A stretch of DNA of 64,000 nucleotides from an uncultured Pseudomonadota bacterium (lineage in GTDB: Bacteria > Myxococcota_A > UBA796 > GCA-2862545). The DNA is taken from NCBI GenBank assembly GCA_913061235.1, contig CAJXTB010000006.1:62001-126000 (forward strand). The letters are read 5' to 3'. Under the pieces are notes generated by a model, which worked only from the letters and a program-made list of their open reading frames with translations, was not told where the DNA came from and ran no database searches. A program made the translations under genes and the position numbers. Positions 8,849 through 17,969 of this stretch are shown here, piece by piece (position 1 is the first letter of the stretch; each line of letters opens with the position of its first letter).

Positions 8849-11536
8849 TCAGCGGCGTCTACGCACCAGGAAGACCAAGGGCAGTCCGAGCAGCAGCCAT
8901 CCGCTGGTTCCACTCGATGAACACCCACAGTCCGAATTACCGCCGCCTACGAATAGACCAGTGTCGACGCCGTCTGCGGTGTCGAGGCTTGGCGTATCTG
9001 TGTCGGGGTCCGGCTCTGTGTCGAAGTCGTCGATGGGCTCGTCGACGTCGTCGGTAGCGTTGTTCGGGTCGGTCTCGTTGACGAGCACTTCTTCGCCGTC
9101 ATCCACGCTGCCATCGTCTGAGTCGCTGTCGACGGGGCTGGTCTCGTCTCCTGTCTCGGCCTCGCCGTCCATGCCTAGGACTTCCTCACCGTCGAGCAGT
9201 AGGTCCCCGTCAGTGTCGTCATTGTTCGGGTCGGTCTCACCGGAGCCGTCCGTTCCGGTGTCTCCAATCACGTTGTCGACCGAACCGTTGCCGTCCGCGT
9301 CTTCTTCACCGTCGAGCAGGCCATCTTCGTCTGTGTCGTCGTTGTTCGGGTCGGTCGTGCTGCGTGGGTCCTCGTCGAACCCGTCGACTCCGACTTCGAC
9401 CCCGTCATTGACGCCGTCTTCGTCTGAGTCCAACAGCAGCGGGTCGGTCGGTGCCCAGTCAGCTAGCGGGCCGGTTCCGAGGACTTCGTCGCCGTCGTTG
9501 ATGCCGTCACCGTCGCTGTCTGCGACCTCTGGGAAGGTGCCGGAGACGTTCTCTTCGTACCAGTCTGACAGGCCGTCGTTGTCGAAGTCTGCAATGTCGT
9601 CTTCGGGATTGTTCGGGTCGGTCGCGTCTTGGATGACCTCGGCACCGTCGGTCACGCCGCCGTCGTCGGAGTCTGTGTCCAATGGGTCGGTGTCGTCTGC
9701 GGTGCCGGCAATGCCGTCGGCGCCGTCGCGCTCTTGGCCGTCGAGTAGGCTGTCTCCGTCTGTGTCGTCGTTGTTGGGGTCGGTCTCGCCGCTTCCCATT
9801 GAGCCGAGACCGCCAATGGCATTGATGGTCTCGCCGTCTTGGTTCGCGTCCTCCTCACCGTCTAGGATGCCGTCGCTGTCGGTGTCGTTACTGTTTGGAT
9901 CGGTGGAGGTGGACGGGTCAGCGTCACGGCCTTCGACGCCGGCCTCAACACCATCGGGAATGTCGTCGCCGTCGGAGTCGACCACCAGCGGGTTGGTGGG
10001 GGCCCAGTCTTCCAGGGGACCCGTACCGTTGACTTCTTCACCGTCCAACAGGCCATCGCCGTCTGTGTCTGCCACGAGGGGATTGGTCATGGATACGGTC
10101 TCTTCGAACCCGTCGGTGAGGCCGTCATCGTCGGTGTCGATGTTGTCGTCTACGCCGTCGTTTGGGTTGGTGAAGTCGGTGTTGAGCTCGGTGCCGTCAT
10201 CTACGCCGCCGTCGTCTGTGTCGGAGTCGAGGGGGTTGGTCGGCTCTTGGGTGAGTGTCTCTTGACCGTCCGTCAGCGAGTCATCGTCTGTGTCTCGGTT
10301 GTTTGGGTCGGTCTCGCCGCTTCCTTCCGTCCCGGTGCCGCCTAAGGTGAACGCCGTTGCGCCGTCCTGGTTTGCGTCTTCTTCACCGTCTGACAGCTGG
10401 TCGTTGTCGGTGTCTCGCTCGTTGGGATCGGTGGTGCTGTTGGGGTCGGTGTCGGGCTGGAAGTCGCCGTCTGTGTCTGGGTGTCGGGTGGTCAGGCCTT
10501 GCTCTAGACCATCGAAGAGACCGTCGTTGTCGGTGTCGGCCAGTGTGGGGTCGGTGATGGTTGCGTTGGGACCGTAGCCGCGGACCTCGTCGCCGTCGGA
10601 CAGGCCGTCGTTGTCGGTGTCTCCGTCTAGGGGGTCGGTTCCAATCACCCGCTCTTCTGCGGAAGGAAGGCCGTCGTTGTCGTCGTCTGGGTCGAGCGCA
10701 TCCGGGATATCGTCGTCATCGGAGTCTGGGCCGTCGTCCGCGCACAGTCCACCTTCTTCCCAGTCCAAGCGGCCGTCGTTGTCCGAGTCCACGGGTTGTG
10801 CGGCTATGAGCTGGGTGCCGTCCAGCGGGGCGAAGGGGGCTCCGGTCGGGCCCAGACCCGTGCAGGATGAGCTGAGTCCGCCAAGGTCGTCGCAGCTGAC
10901 GTTGTTGAAGCCGTCTACGTGGCCCGAGGCCATGACAATCTCGAGCGGGTCGATGCCACAGCTGTGGTTGGTCGTCCACTCTACGGTGATGGGGTAGGCG
11001 CCAGGCTCTTCGAAGGTGATGTGGTCGAAGTGTTTCCAGTCACCTTGGGCCCAGCCGAAGTGCCAGATCTGAACCCCGCCAACGGTGACGCGAACGGTGT
11101 CATTGCCAATGGCCCCGAGGGTCCACAGAACGGGCTCGCCAGGCGTTCCAGTGACGTTCAAGACGCCTTGTAGGCGGGTGACGGCGTGGCTCGTTCGGGT
11201 AGTCGTCGGCCACTCAGCGCCGCCGGCGAAGTTGCCTTGGGCGTTGCAGGCGGGGGTGTGGATTGCGACGTCTATGGTGGAAAGCGCGGCTGTGACCTTC
11301 TCAGTGACGTCGGGTCCTTCGGCGTCCATGGCATCTAGGAAGCTCTGGGTGTCGTTGACATCATGAACGTTTCGAGTGGTGTTGATCTCGGCCCAGTCGC
11401 CACACAGTCCAGGCAGAGCTGTGTCCATGAAGGCGTCAGTGACGGGCTCTCCGAGGCTGCCGGATGCTGGAATTGTAGTTCCGGCAACAGCGGTGGATGA
11501 GGCGATAACGGCGAGCGACGCTACGGTGATGCGCAT
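8849..11536 (-). CDS. MYXO-CTERM protein with thrombospondin type 3 calcium repeats
   Basis: An 895-residue exported protein. It has a signal peptide ([19 protein letters not shown]), a beta-rich region around 30-215 that looks PA14- or lectin-like ([18 protein letters not shown]), then from about 250 to 860 dozens of acidic DxDxDGxxDGxE-type repeats. The C-terminus ([10 protein letters not shown], a hydrophobic helix, then R-R-R-R) is the MYXO-CTERM sorting signal used in myxobacteria for surface anchoring. The repeats should bind many calcium ions and form a rigid stalk. No enzyme domain is seen. Confidence 0.88.
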   Translation of the reverse strand: MRITVASLAVIASSTAVAGTTIPASGSLGEPVTDAFMDTALPGLCGDWAEINTTRNVHDVNDTQSFLDAMDAEGPDVTEKVTAALSTIDVAIHTPACNAQGNFAGGAEWPTTTRTSHAVTRLQGVLNVTGTPGEPVLWTLGAIGNDTVRVTVGGVQIWHFGWAQGDWKHFDHITFEEPGAYPITVEWTTNHSCGIDPLEIVMASGHVDGFNNVSCDDLGGLSSSCTGLGPTGAPFAPLDGTQLIAAQPVDSDNDGRLDWEEGGLCADDGPDSDDDDIPDALDPDDDNDGLPSAEERVIGTDPLDGDTDNDGLSDGDEVRGYGPNATITDPTLADTDNDGLFDGLEQGLTTRHPDTDGDFQPDTDPNSTTDPNERDTDNDQLSDGEEDANQDGATAFTLGGTGTEGSGETDPNNRDTDDDSLTDGQETLTQEPTNPLDSDTDDGGVDDGTELNTDFTNPNDGVDDNIDTDDDGLTDGFEETVSMTNPLVADTDGDGLLDGEEVNGTGPLEDWAPTNPLVVDSDGDDIPDGVEAGVEGRDADPSTSTDPNSNDTDSDGILDGEEDANQDGETINAIGGLGSMGSGETDPNNDDTDGDSLLDGQERDGADGIAGTADDTDPLDTDSDDGGVTDGAEVIQDATDPNNPEDDIADFDNDGLSDWYEENVSGTFPEVADSDGDGINDGDEVLGTGPLADWAPTDPLLLDSDEDGVNDGVEVGVDGFDEDPRSTTDPNNDDTDEDGLLDGEEDADGNGSVDNVIGDTGTDGSGETDPNNDDTDGDLLLDGEEVLGMDGEAETGDETSPVDSDSDDGSVDDGEEVLVNETDPNNATDDVDEPIDDFDTEPDPDTDTPSLDTADGVDTGLFVGGGNSDCGCSSSGTSGWLLLGLPLVFLVRRRR

Positions 11537-11602
11537 GATTGAACCCCTGAACTCGGTCGCAGTTAATCATCTTGGCGGGCGACTGGCTATGAACTTGCCC
11601 TG

Positions 11603-12964
11603 TCAGTCTCTGTACGCGACATGGTCCCGGCGTCTGTCGCTGGTATTTTCCTCAGAGGTATTCTCTACGACCACCTCGTATAGGATGGCCTGCTTTCCCT
11701 CCTGCTTTCGCAAGATACGACCCAAGCGCTGCACATGCTCTCGAACGGTGCCTGTGCCGGACAACACAATGGCAATGTCTGCCGCCGGTATGTCCACGCC
11801 TTCGTTGAGCACACGTGACGTCGCCAAGACCCGCAGGCTTCCCTCTGCGAAAGCGCTCAACCACCGGCGCCGTTCCTTGACGTCTGTGTTGTGGGTGATG
11901 GCGGGCACCAGGAATGTTCGGCTGATCTCGTACACGGTGGCGTTGTCGTTGGTGAAGACCAATACGCGGCCGTCGCGATGCCGTCGCAGAAGCTCGTCTA
12001 GCATGCGGAGCTTTGCAGGTGCACCCTGGAGTATCTCGCGGGACCGACGCCATGCCTTCATGGACGCGCGCCCACGCTTGCTTCGACTTGCCGCGCGTAG
12101 GTAGTTGTTCCACCCGTTCTGGCCGCCGAGACGAATGCCTTCGTCGTCAATGAAGCTGCGCCAGACGCGGCGGGCTTCGTCGTATGCGATTCGGTCATCA
12201 TCGGACAGGTCAACGGTGATGCGTTCTGTTCGGTAGGGAGCCAAGAAATCACCGGCTAGCTCCGTGATTTCCTTGCGGTAGACGACGGGTCCGACCAGCT
12301 CAAACACGCGTTCGTGCTCGCCGTCAGGACGCTCCAGGGTCGCGGTCAGACCGAGTCGGAATGGGGCAATGCAGCCGCTTGCAGCGAACTGAAAAGACCG
12401 GCCCGGAAGGTGATGAACTTCGTCGAAGACAATCAGCCCGAAGCGATTGCCGTAGCGCTCCATGTGGAGGTGGGCCGAGTCGTAGGTGCTGACGGTGAGG
12501 GCATGGACTTCGTGCACACCTCCACCGAGAATGCCGACCGGGTCTCCGAAGGCCCGGCGTAAGCCGTCATACCACTGACCCACCAGGTTGATGGTTGGCG
12601 CAATGACCAAGGCGTTTCGGTTCGCATCCGCAATCGCGAGCTCGGCTACAAAGGTCTTGCCGCTACCTGTTGGAAGGAGAACAGTGCCGCGTCGGCCGTT
12701 GGCTTTCCACGCCGCCAGCGCCTCTGCCTGGTACTCGCGTGGTGTGCGGTCGGTGTGGTGGTGGCGTTCGAGCGGCTCGTAGTTTCGCGCTTGGTCTTCG
12801 TAGGGGATGCCGCGTCTGTGCAGATCCAAGACCACGTCGAAGTAGCGGATGGCCGGTGCTCGGTGCAGGCCTACGCGTGCGTCGAATATAAACCCAGGCG
12901 GAACCTCGTCTTGTGGCCAGTTTTCGAGCAGCAGGGTGCCACGGTCAAAACGAAGGGTGCGCAT
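11603..12964 (-). CDS. XPB-like superfamily 2 DNA helicase
   Basis: Helicase of the XPB/RAD25-like SF2 type. It shows Walker A LPTGSGKT, Walker B VFDEVHH, motif III GLTATLERPDG, motif V TSRVLNEGVDIP and motif VI QRLGRILRKQ. The opening MRTLRFDRGTLLLENWP, before the first RecA domain, matches the N-terminal segment of archaeal and bacterial XPB-like proteins. About 453 residues fits the bacterial form. I chose ATG at 12964. Known relatives unwind DNA during repair, often beside a Bax1/DUF790 nuclease; no such gene is adjacent here. Confidence 0.85.
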   Translation of the reverse strand: MRTLRFDRGTLLLENWPQDEVPPGFIFDARVGLHRAPAIRYFDVVLDLHRRGIPYEDQARNYEPLERHHHTDRTPREYQAEALAAWKANGRRGTVLLPTGSGKTFVAELAIADANRNALVIAPTINLVGQWYDGLRRAFGDPVGILGGGVHEVHALTVSTYDSAHLHMERYGNRFGLIVFDEVHHLPGRSFQFAASGCIAPFRLGLTATLERPDGEHERVFELVGPVVYRKEITELAGDFLAPYRTERITVDLSDDDRIAYDEARRVWRSFIDDEGIRLGGQNGWNNYLRAASRSKRGRASMKAWRRSREILQGAPAKLRMLDELLRRHRDGRVLVFTNDNATVYEISRTFLVPAITHNTDVKERRRWLSAFAEGSLRVLATSRVLNEGVDIPAADIAIVLSGTGTVREHVQRLGRILRKQEGKQAILYEVVVENTSEENTSDRRRDHVAYRD

Positions 12965-13151
12965 TAACAGTCGGTAACACTGTGTCAGGGAACAGGACAT
13001 CTGCGGCATACTTGGCTGCGTGGGTGGCCAAGCGCTGTACTCGGTGCCCTACACGGTCCGCGCGTCTTCCGTCACGCTGTCGGACCTGGTGCAGGTCTAT
13101 GAGAGTAGGTCTTGGGGTCAACACCGTGAACCGAGTCCTAGTGTGTGGGCC

Positions 13152-14123
13152 TCACTGGCCGGCGTCGCGCTCAGGCACGAGGCGTGGGCGTCGAGTTCGT
13201 ATTCCTGCGACGAGTAGGAACAAGACTGCCAGCGGGTTCGGACTCGTTGTGCTGTGGGAGCAACCCTGACTTACGTCGACGTTCGCCGTGTCCGAGTCCA
13301 CATCCGTGTCCACCGCGGAGTCGGCGTCGGTTCCGGCGTCGGTTCCGGCCTCGGTGTCCGGTTCTGCATCCGTGTCTGGGTCAGGGCCTTCAATCACCCG
13401 AATCAGGTGCGGGATGGCCCGTCCAGACGGCACGTAGGCGGTGCCTTGTACAACCAGGTGGGCGCTGCTGCCGCCGTCGAGCATGATCTGCTGCGTCGCA
13501 CCCCACCGAGCTAGCTCACCCTCGGCATAGGCTTGTGTGGCGAGCTTGCTCACGAAGAGCAGTGCTGTGCGGTGGGCGTTGTCTTCGGAGTCCATCAGGC
13601 CTAAGAAGGTGCGTGGAACCCAGGAGTTACGGCCCTTATTGGCGTCAACGGTGAGGGCGACAATCTGATTGTCGGGGTTGCTTGGCACGGTCAACGCGCT
13701 GGGGTCGGCAGCAACAATGTTTGCGCCGCCGTCATCCAATAGCCACAGCGCGAGCTGCTGGTCGGTGTACTCGGATGTTGTGCCGTAGCCAGGGTGGGTG
13801 TAGCTCGGGGTGCGCAGTCCAAAAGCGGGTGTGGTGGGGGTGACGCTCGCGGCGAAGAATGCACCATTGATGGTGGCGAACTGGCCTGGCACGGCGTGTG
13901 TGGCCCACCAAGTGGTCGCAGAATGGCGGTCTAGGGAGTCCCCAATCGGGTCAATGACGGACTCAAGGGAGGCGACATCTAGGTCCACTTCGACAACAAA
14001 GTCGGGTTCGCCGCCGTCTACGACCTGGCGCCACACAGACACGCCGCGTCCTTCCGTTACGAGGTCGTAGCCTGATGGGGCAGCGAGACTGGGCTGGGAG
14101 AGCAAGATCAGTAGGGTGAGCAT
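13152..14123 (-). CDS. Secreted phosphodiester glycosidase family protein with C-terminal anchor
   Basis: Exported protein (signal peptide MLTLLILLSQPSLAA) of the NAGPA/phosphodiester glycosidase fold: ATINGAFFAA near residue 70, TFLGLMDSE, and the family-type motif IMLDGGSSAHLVV. After the catalytic domain come a long Asp/Thr/Glu-rich linker (DTDAEPDTEAGTDAG) and a C-terminal Cys, hydrophobic helix and Arg cluster, a MYXO-CTERM-like variant. The family removes sugar phosphates from phosphodiester-linked glycans; the substrate here is unknown. A second member sits at 44826-45632. The start at 14123 fits the signal peptide. Confidence 0.8.
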   Translation of the reverse strand: MLTLLILLSQPSLAAPSGYDLVTEGRGVSVWRQVVDGGEPDFVVEVDLDVASLESVIDPIGDSLDRHSATTWWATHAVPGQFATINGAFFAASVTPTTPAFGLRTPSYTHPGYGTTSEYTDQQLALWLLDDGGANIVAADPSALTVPSNPDNQIVALTVDANKGRNSWVPRTFLGLMDSEDNAHRTALLFVSKLATQAYAEGELARWGATQQIMLDGGSSAHLVVQGTAYVPSGRAIPHLIRVIEGPDPDTDAEPDTEAGTDAGTDADSAVDTDVDSDTANVDVSQGCSHSTTSPNPLAVLFLLVAGIRTRRPRLVPERDAGQ

Positions 14124-14518
14124 GGGCGCAGTGTAGTGGATAGCGGGCTGGTTGCGGTATTTGAACGTGGGTCTCAGCGTCACAATAATGACGAACCACT
14201 CGTTGTCTTCTTGCATACCCTATACACCAGACTGACCGTCCGTCGGCTGCCTGCAGTGGCCGGAACGTCGCGTGCCCGTCCGAGTGCGCCAAGTTGGTGG
14301 TGGGTTGGGGCGGGAGATGGGCTGATGCGACCGTTCACCCCGCCGGCCGATTCCTTGTGAATAGGGGCATTGTTCCGTGCGAATTGCCGGGAAAGGGTCG
14401 CGGACCTGTCTGGGCGCAGTAGTGGCCTGTCTGACATGCTTTTGACTTGGGCTACTTCCACGTATTCTTGAGTCCTCAAGATGCGGAGTGCTGTGGAGAT
14501 AGTCAGCTTGGAGGTCTA
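14124..14518. other. Divergent intergenic region
   Basis: A 395-base spacer between the minus-strand glycosidase and the plus-strand sensor kinase. It holds a candidate promoter and a perfect palindrome just upstream of the kinase (14442-14480, listed separately). The remaining sequence shows no convincing open reading frame, tRNA or riboswitch. Confidence 0.6.
14442..14480 (+). promoter_or_regulatory. Candidate sigma-70-like promoter with operator-like palindrome
   Basis: A -35-like TTGACT (14442-14447) is followed after 15 bases by TATTCT (14463-14468). The perfect inverted repeat CTTGAG-TC-CTCAAG (14467-14480) overlaps the end of the -10 box, a position typical of an operator. The kinase ATG lies 39 bases further on. 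The spacing is slightly short and no transcript data exist, so this is a candidate only. Confidence 0.4.
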
Positions 14519-16036
14519 ATGGTCGAGTGGTTCGGTGCTGCCGTTTTCTGGTTTCTGCCAGTAGACCCAGAACGTACGTCTGTGCGCACACGACGTCTGT
14601 TTCTCCTTGTCAGCCTCTGCCTCGCCATCAGTCCGTTCGCCGTGCTGTCCATGTTTGCCTACGTCAGCGTTGCGCCAATTGCGGTAACAATCACTTTGGT
14701 TGGGGGGTGTGTCCTAATGGTGGCCGTTCCTTTCGCGATCCGGTCCGGCCTCACAATGGAGAGCGCGGTAGCGCTCTGGAGTGTGTATTTGGTCGGCTCC
14801 TCAGCCACGTTTGCCGGGTTTTCGGGGGGCGGCTCTTCATCCGCCTTCGCCTGGATTGTTGTCGTCCCCGTCTTCGGCGGCGCGCTGGCCGGTCGGAAGA
14901 TGGGGCTATTCCTGGCATTGGTGAGCGTTGTCGCGAGCGGTGGCATGATCATCGTTCAGTACACTGTGGGCTTGCCTCCGTCGTTCATTGGGCGAGACCT
15001 CGTGTTGGTCGGCTATCTCGTTACTGCGCTATGTCTGCCGTTTTTGGTACTGCTCAGCGCCACATTTACCGACCAGATTCGAGACCTAGCGGTTGCCGAC
15101 GTCAACCTGGTCAACGAGGCCCTGCAGCAAGAGGTCACCAAGCACGAGAACACCCGAAGTGAGCTCGAAGTACTGCAGATGGAGCTCGTGGTTGCCGCGC
15201 GCGTCGCTGGCATGGCGGAAGTGGCCACGGGAGTGCTTCACAACCTTGGCAACGCGCTCAACTCGGTCAATGTCTCGGTTGGCGTTGCTGAGCAGCGTCT
15301 TCGCAACTCACCGTTTGATCTGTCCCGCGTCAGCGCCCTTCTCCGGCAACCCGAAGCCATGTCCGCAGACCGGCTGGCGACCGTGGCGGACTATTTGGAT
15401 AGGGTGGCGCGGACGGGCGAGACCTTGCGGCTGGAGTCCGTAGCGGAGCTCGGGCGAATTCGCGAAGGCGCTGAGCACATTGCGGCGGTGGTGCGCGCCC
15501 AACAAGCGTTGGCGAGCAGCGTATCGATGGATGAGCGTATTGCCGTGTGCAACCTGCTTGATCAAGCTGGCGTCTTGGTTCGTTCGCGGCTGATCAACTC
15601 CGGCGTGCAGCTTGTGCTCGATGAGTGTTCGGAACGGGTGGTGGTCGACCGCCACCGTGTCTTGCAGATTGTAGTCAACCTGCTGAGCAACGCGTGCGAT
15701 GCGTGCGTTGGGGTGCAGGACGCGCTCATAAAGGTCCATGCGAATGTGCAGGAAGCAACACTCTGTATAGGCGTTGAGGACAACGGCATGGGTATCTCTG
15801 AAGAGAACTTGCAGAAGGTGTTTCAACACGGATTCACTACAAAGCCGACAGGGTTTGGCTTTGGACTCCATGTCAGCGCGCTGTCGGCGAAGGCTCTCGG
15901 CGGTGAGCTCACGGCGGATAGCGACGGAGCAGGACTTGGCGCTCACTTTCGGCTCACAGTTCCGATTCAGCTCCCGAGCGATAACGGCGATACGTCCAGC
16001 GTGCCTCGAGGTCCGCTTCGGGTGTCAAGGCCCTGA
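14519..16036 (+). CDS. Membrane sensor histidine kinase with HNxGNALN H-box (paralogue)
   Basis: Orphan sensor kinase, paralogous to 4227-5789. It has about six transmembrane segments (roughly residues 26-182), a coiled coil (185-225), H-box GVLHNLGNALNSV with His241, and a C-terminal ATPase domain with NLLSNACDAC, DNGMGI and FGFGLHVS boxes. The start at 14519 has GGAGG seven bases upstream and begins MVEWFGAAVF; an earlier in-frame ATG at 14447 overlaps the promoter candidate. The signal and partner regulator are unknown, and no receiver gene is adjacent. The two beta-helix/TLDc genes follow downstream after 241 bases. Confidence 0.88.
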   Translation: MVEWFGAAVFWFLPVDPERTSVRTRRLFLLVSLCLAISPFAVLSMFAYVSVAPIAVTITLVGGCVLMVAVPFAIRSGLTMESAVALWSVYLVGSSATFAGFSGGGSSSAFAWIVVVPVFGGALAGRKMGLFLALVSVVASGGMIIVQYTVGLPPSFIGRDLVLVGYLVTALCLPFLVLLSATFTDQIRDLAVADVNLVNEALQQEVTKHENTRSELEVLQMELVVAARVAGMAEVATGVLHNLGNALNSVNVSVGVAEQRLRNSPFDLSRVSALLRQPEAMSADRLATVADYLDRVARTGETLRLESVAELGRIREGAEHIAAVVRAQQALASSVSMDERIAVCNLLDQAGVLVRSRLINSGVQLVLDECSERVVVDRHRVLQIVVNLLSNACDACVGVQDALIKVHANVQEATLCIGVEDNGMGISEENLQKVFQHGFTTKPTGFGFGLHVSALSAKALGGELTADSDGAGLGAHFRLTVPIQLPSDNGDTSSVPRGPLRVSRP

Positions 16037-16277
16037 CACGGCCAATCGTCGACCCTGGCTCGCCAAGATGAACTGCGCGTGCGCACTGCGCATGTCGAGA
16101 TGTAGGTGGCTGGCAGAGCCGTTTGCTCAGTTTGGGCAATGCACTCTGGTTTTGCATTTGTATGGTTTGTCGGTGTTTTTGGGCTGAGTCGGCTGACCTC
16201 GTTCCGAAGTAGTAGTTAGGTAAGAAGGGCCAGTATCGAAATCGAGTACAGTCACGACTCAAACCTGGGGAACATCC

Positions 16278-17606
16278 ATGCTGCTTACACTCTTGTCGCT
16301 TACTCTCTCCATCGCGTCCGCGGCAGACCTCGATGAAGACGGCTGCGAAGATGTCTACTTCGACGCCAACAGCGCCTGTGTGGCCGCAAGCGCTACGATT
16401 GGTAGTGGTGTGACGGTGGGCGCGAGTGCCATCGTTGGTGAGCTCGCGAGCGTCGGCGCTGACACCACTCTGGGAAGCAATGCGTTCGTTGGTGCACGAA
16501 CAACCGTGATTGGACGGGCAAGTCTGTCGGGCGCGCGCCCCATCGGTGCGAACACGGTGTTGGGTCGAGGCGTGTTCATTGACGCGGACCACGAGATTGG
16601 TGCGGACAACACCATTGGTCGCTCTGTGGATGTCGGGGAGCGGTTGGAGACGGAAGCGAATGTGGCAATTGGCTACGGGAGTATCTTGGGCGATGACGTC
16701 ACCCTTCGCTCGGGCGCCGTCGTCGGCAACTTGTCGGGTCTGGGTGCCAAGACCACGGTTGAGACCAACGCCGTACTCGCGCGTGGTGTGACGGTTCTCG
16801 ACTCCATCACCGCTGGGTCTATCGGCGGAATCATTGGACCGAATGTGAGCATCGGCGGCGACAATGCCATCGACGCGACCGCCCGAATCCGCAAGGATGC
16901 GACCTTGGGCGATGACGTCATTGTGCTCGGCGGTGCTCGCATTGCACGCGGTGCGACCATCGGAGATGGCGTCACTATCGGGGCGAATGCACGAATTGGT
17001 GCAGGTGCGCAGGTCACCGCAACGACCCTGGTACCGGATGGCACGGTGATTGCTCGTGGCGAGCTCTACGATGACCCGACTGCTGGCATCTTCAGTGGAG
17101 GCACGTTGCTGTCTTCTTCAGAGATGGATGAGATCAACGCCTGGGTAGGCGACCCCGACGCGAACTGGACGCTGTGTTTCCAAGGCAGCTCGGATGGCTT
17201 CACGCCCTCCGCATTCCACGCCGGGTGTGACAGCTATGCCAGCTCAATCACGGTCATCCAAGCCAATGGCAAGAAGTTCGGGGGCTACTCTTCCGTCCCA
17301 TCGAGTGGCAGCGGGTACGTCAGTGCCCCGACTTCTGCCGCTTTCCTGTTCTCTCTTACCAACAGCTTTAAGCACGCAAACATAAGCACTACACACAGCT
17401 ACTACAGGACTCCGAACTACGGTCCCACCTGGGGCGGAGGACACGACCTGCACGTGCTTCAAGGAGGCGGGGGAGCTCCCTACTGCAACACTGGGTATAG
17501 CTTCGCATGCCGGGTGGGCTCCTATGGAAGCGCAACGTGTCGCAATGACCTTTGCGGTGCCTACAACTTCACTGCGAGCGAAGTCGAAGTCTACGGCCGG
17601 GACTAG
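16278..17606 (+). CDS. Secreted left-handed beta-helix protein with TLDc-like head (copy 1)
   Basis: Signal peptide MLLTLLSLTLSIASA, a Cys-containing cap (DGCEDVYFDANSACVA), then about 240 residues of hexapeptide repeats of the [LIV]-G-x-x-x type (IGSGVTVGASAIVG), predicted to fold as a left-handed beta-helix. The last 138 residues match the TLDc pattern: SAFHAGCD, GKKFGGY, AAFLFSLTNSFKH, YGPTWGGGHDL and a final ASEVEVYG. The sugar acyltransferases that use this helix lack such a head and are cytoplasmic, so an enzyme role is unlikely. Bases 16338-17198 are identical to 18030-18890 in the next gene. Function unknown; probably a secreted or surface binding protein. Confidence 0.85.
   Translation: MLLTLLSLTLSIASAADLDEDGCEDVYFDANSACVAASATIGSGVTVGASAIVGELASVGADTTLGSNAFVGARTTVIGRASLSGARPIGANTVLGRGVFIDADHEIGADNTIGRSVDVGERLETEANVAIGYGSILGDDVTLRSGAVVGNLSGLGAKTTVETNAVLARGVTVLDSITAGSIGGIIGPNVSIGGDNAIDATARIRKDATLGDDVIVLGGARIARGATIGDGVTIGANARIGAGAQVTATTLVPDGTVIARGELYDDPTAGIFSGGTLLSSSEMDEINAWVGDPDANWTLCFQGSSDGFTPSAFHAGCDSYASSITVIQANGKKFGGYSSVPSSGSGYVSAPTSAAFLFSLTNSFKHANISTTHSYYRTPNYGPTWGGGHDLHVLQGGGGAPYCNTGYSFACRVGSYGSATCRNDLCGAYNFTASEVEVYGRD
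16338..17198 (+). repeat. 861 bp block identical to 18030-18890 (first copy)
   Basis: Reading both copies side by side shows no difference at a constant offset of 1692 bases. The block starts just after the mature N-terminus and stops at the first codon of the TLDc head (TCGGATGGC). A single mismatch at 16337 versus 18029 separates it from 14 more matching bases. Both flanks diverge immediately. Confidence 0.9.
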
Positions 17607-17969
17607 GGGACTGGCTCTCCAGTACTTGCCCCGCTGGACAGACCCTGGCGCCGGTTTCGTCCATCAACGACATCGGCCATCCCTGTAGGTAGGTTGAGTG
17701 ACCCTGCTGAGGCGGCAGGTAGTGGCGTGTACCGGTGGAGAAGCCCCAGCCTGCCTCGATTTTGTGGGTGTTGCGCCATGGCAGGCGGTGGCTCGGATCC
17801 GGTCGTTCCGGGGCACTCCGCATCTCTGTTGGAATCGAACGCCATGTTCGTTGCGTTGTTCGCCCTGTTTCCATTCTGCACTCTGCACGGATTGCGGGGC
17901 GGCGGTTTATGGTGAACGTTACGAGTGGAAACTAAGTATAATCTCCCGGAATTCACCCTGGGGATTATC
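17607..17969 (+). other. Intergenic region between the tandem beta-helix genes
   Basis: A 363-base spacer that is not repeated before the first copy. It ends with a TATAAT box (17937-17942) 28 bases before the ATG at 17970, suggesting copy 2 has its own promoter. I see no gene or terminator hairpin in the rest. Confidence 0.55.
17937..17942 (+). promoter_or_regulatory. Candidate -10 box TATAAT of beta-helix gene copy 2
   Basis: An exact TATAAT stands out in GC-rich sequence 28 bases upstream of the ATG. No good -35 is present at 16-18 bases; GTGAAC and TGAACG nearby are weak matches. This would be an extended or activator-dependent promoter if real. Confidence 0.35.

Noticed and set aside
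8961-10265. Long plus-strand reading frame, Ser/Pro-rich, 434 residues
   Set aside because: It is antisense to the acidic calcium-repeat gene and its composition is explained by the GTC/GAC-rich repeats of that gene. It has no plausible protein features.
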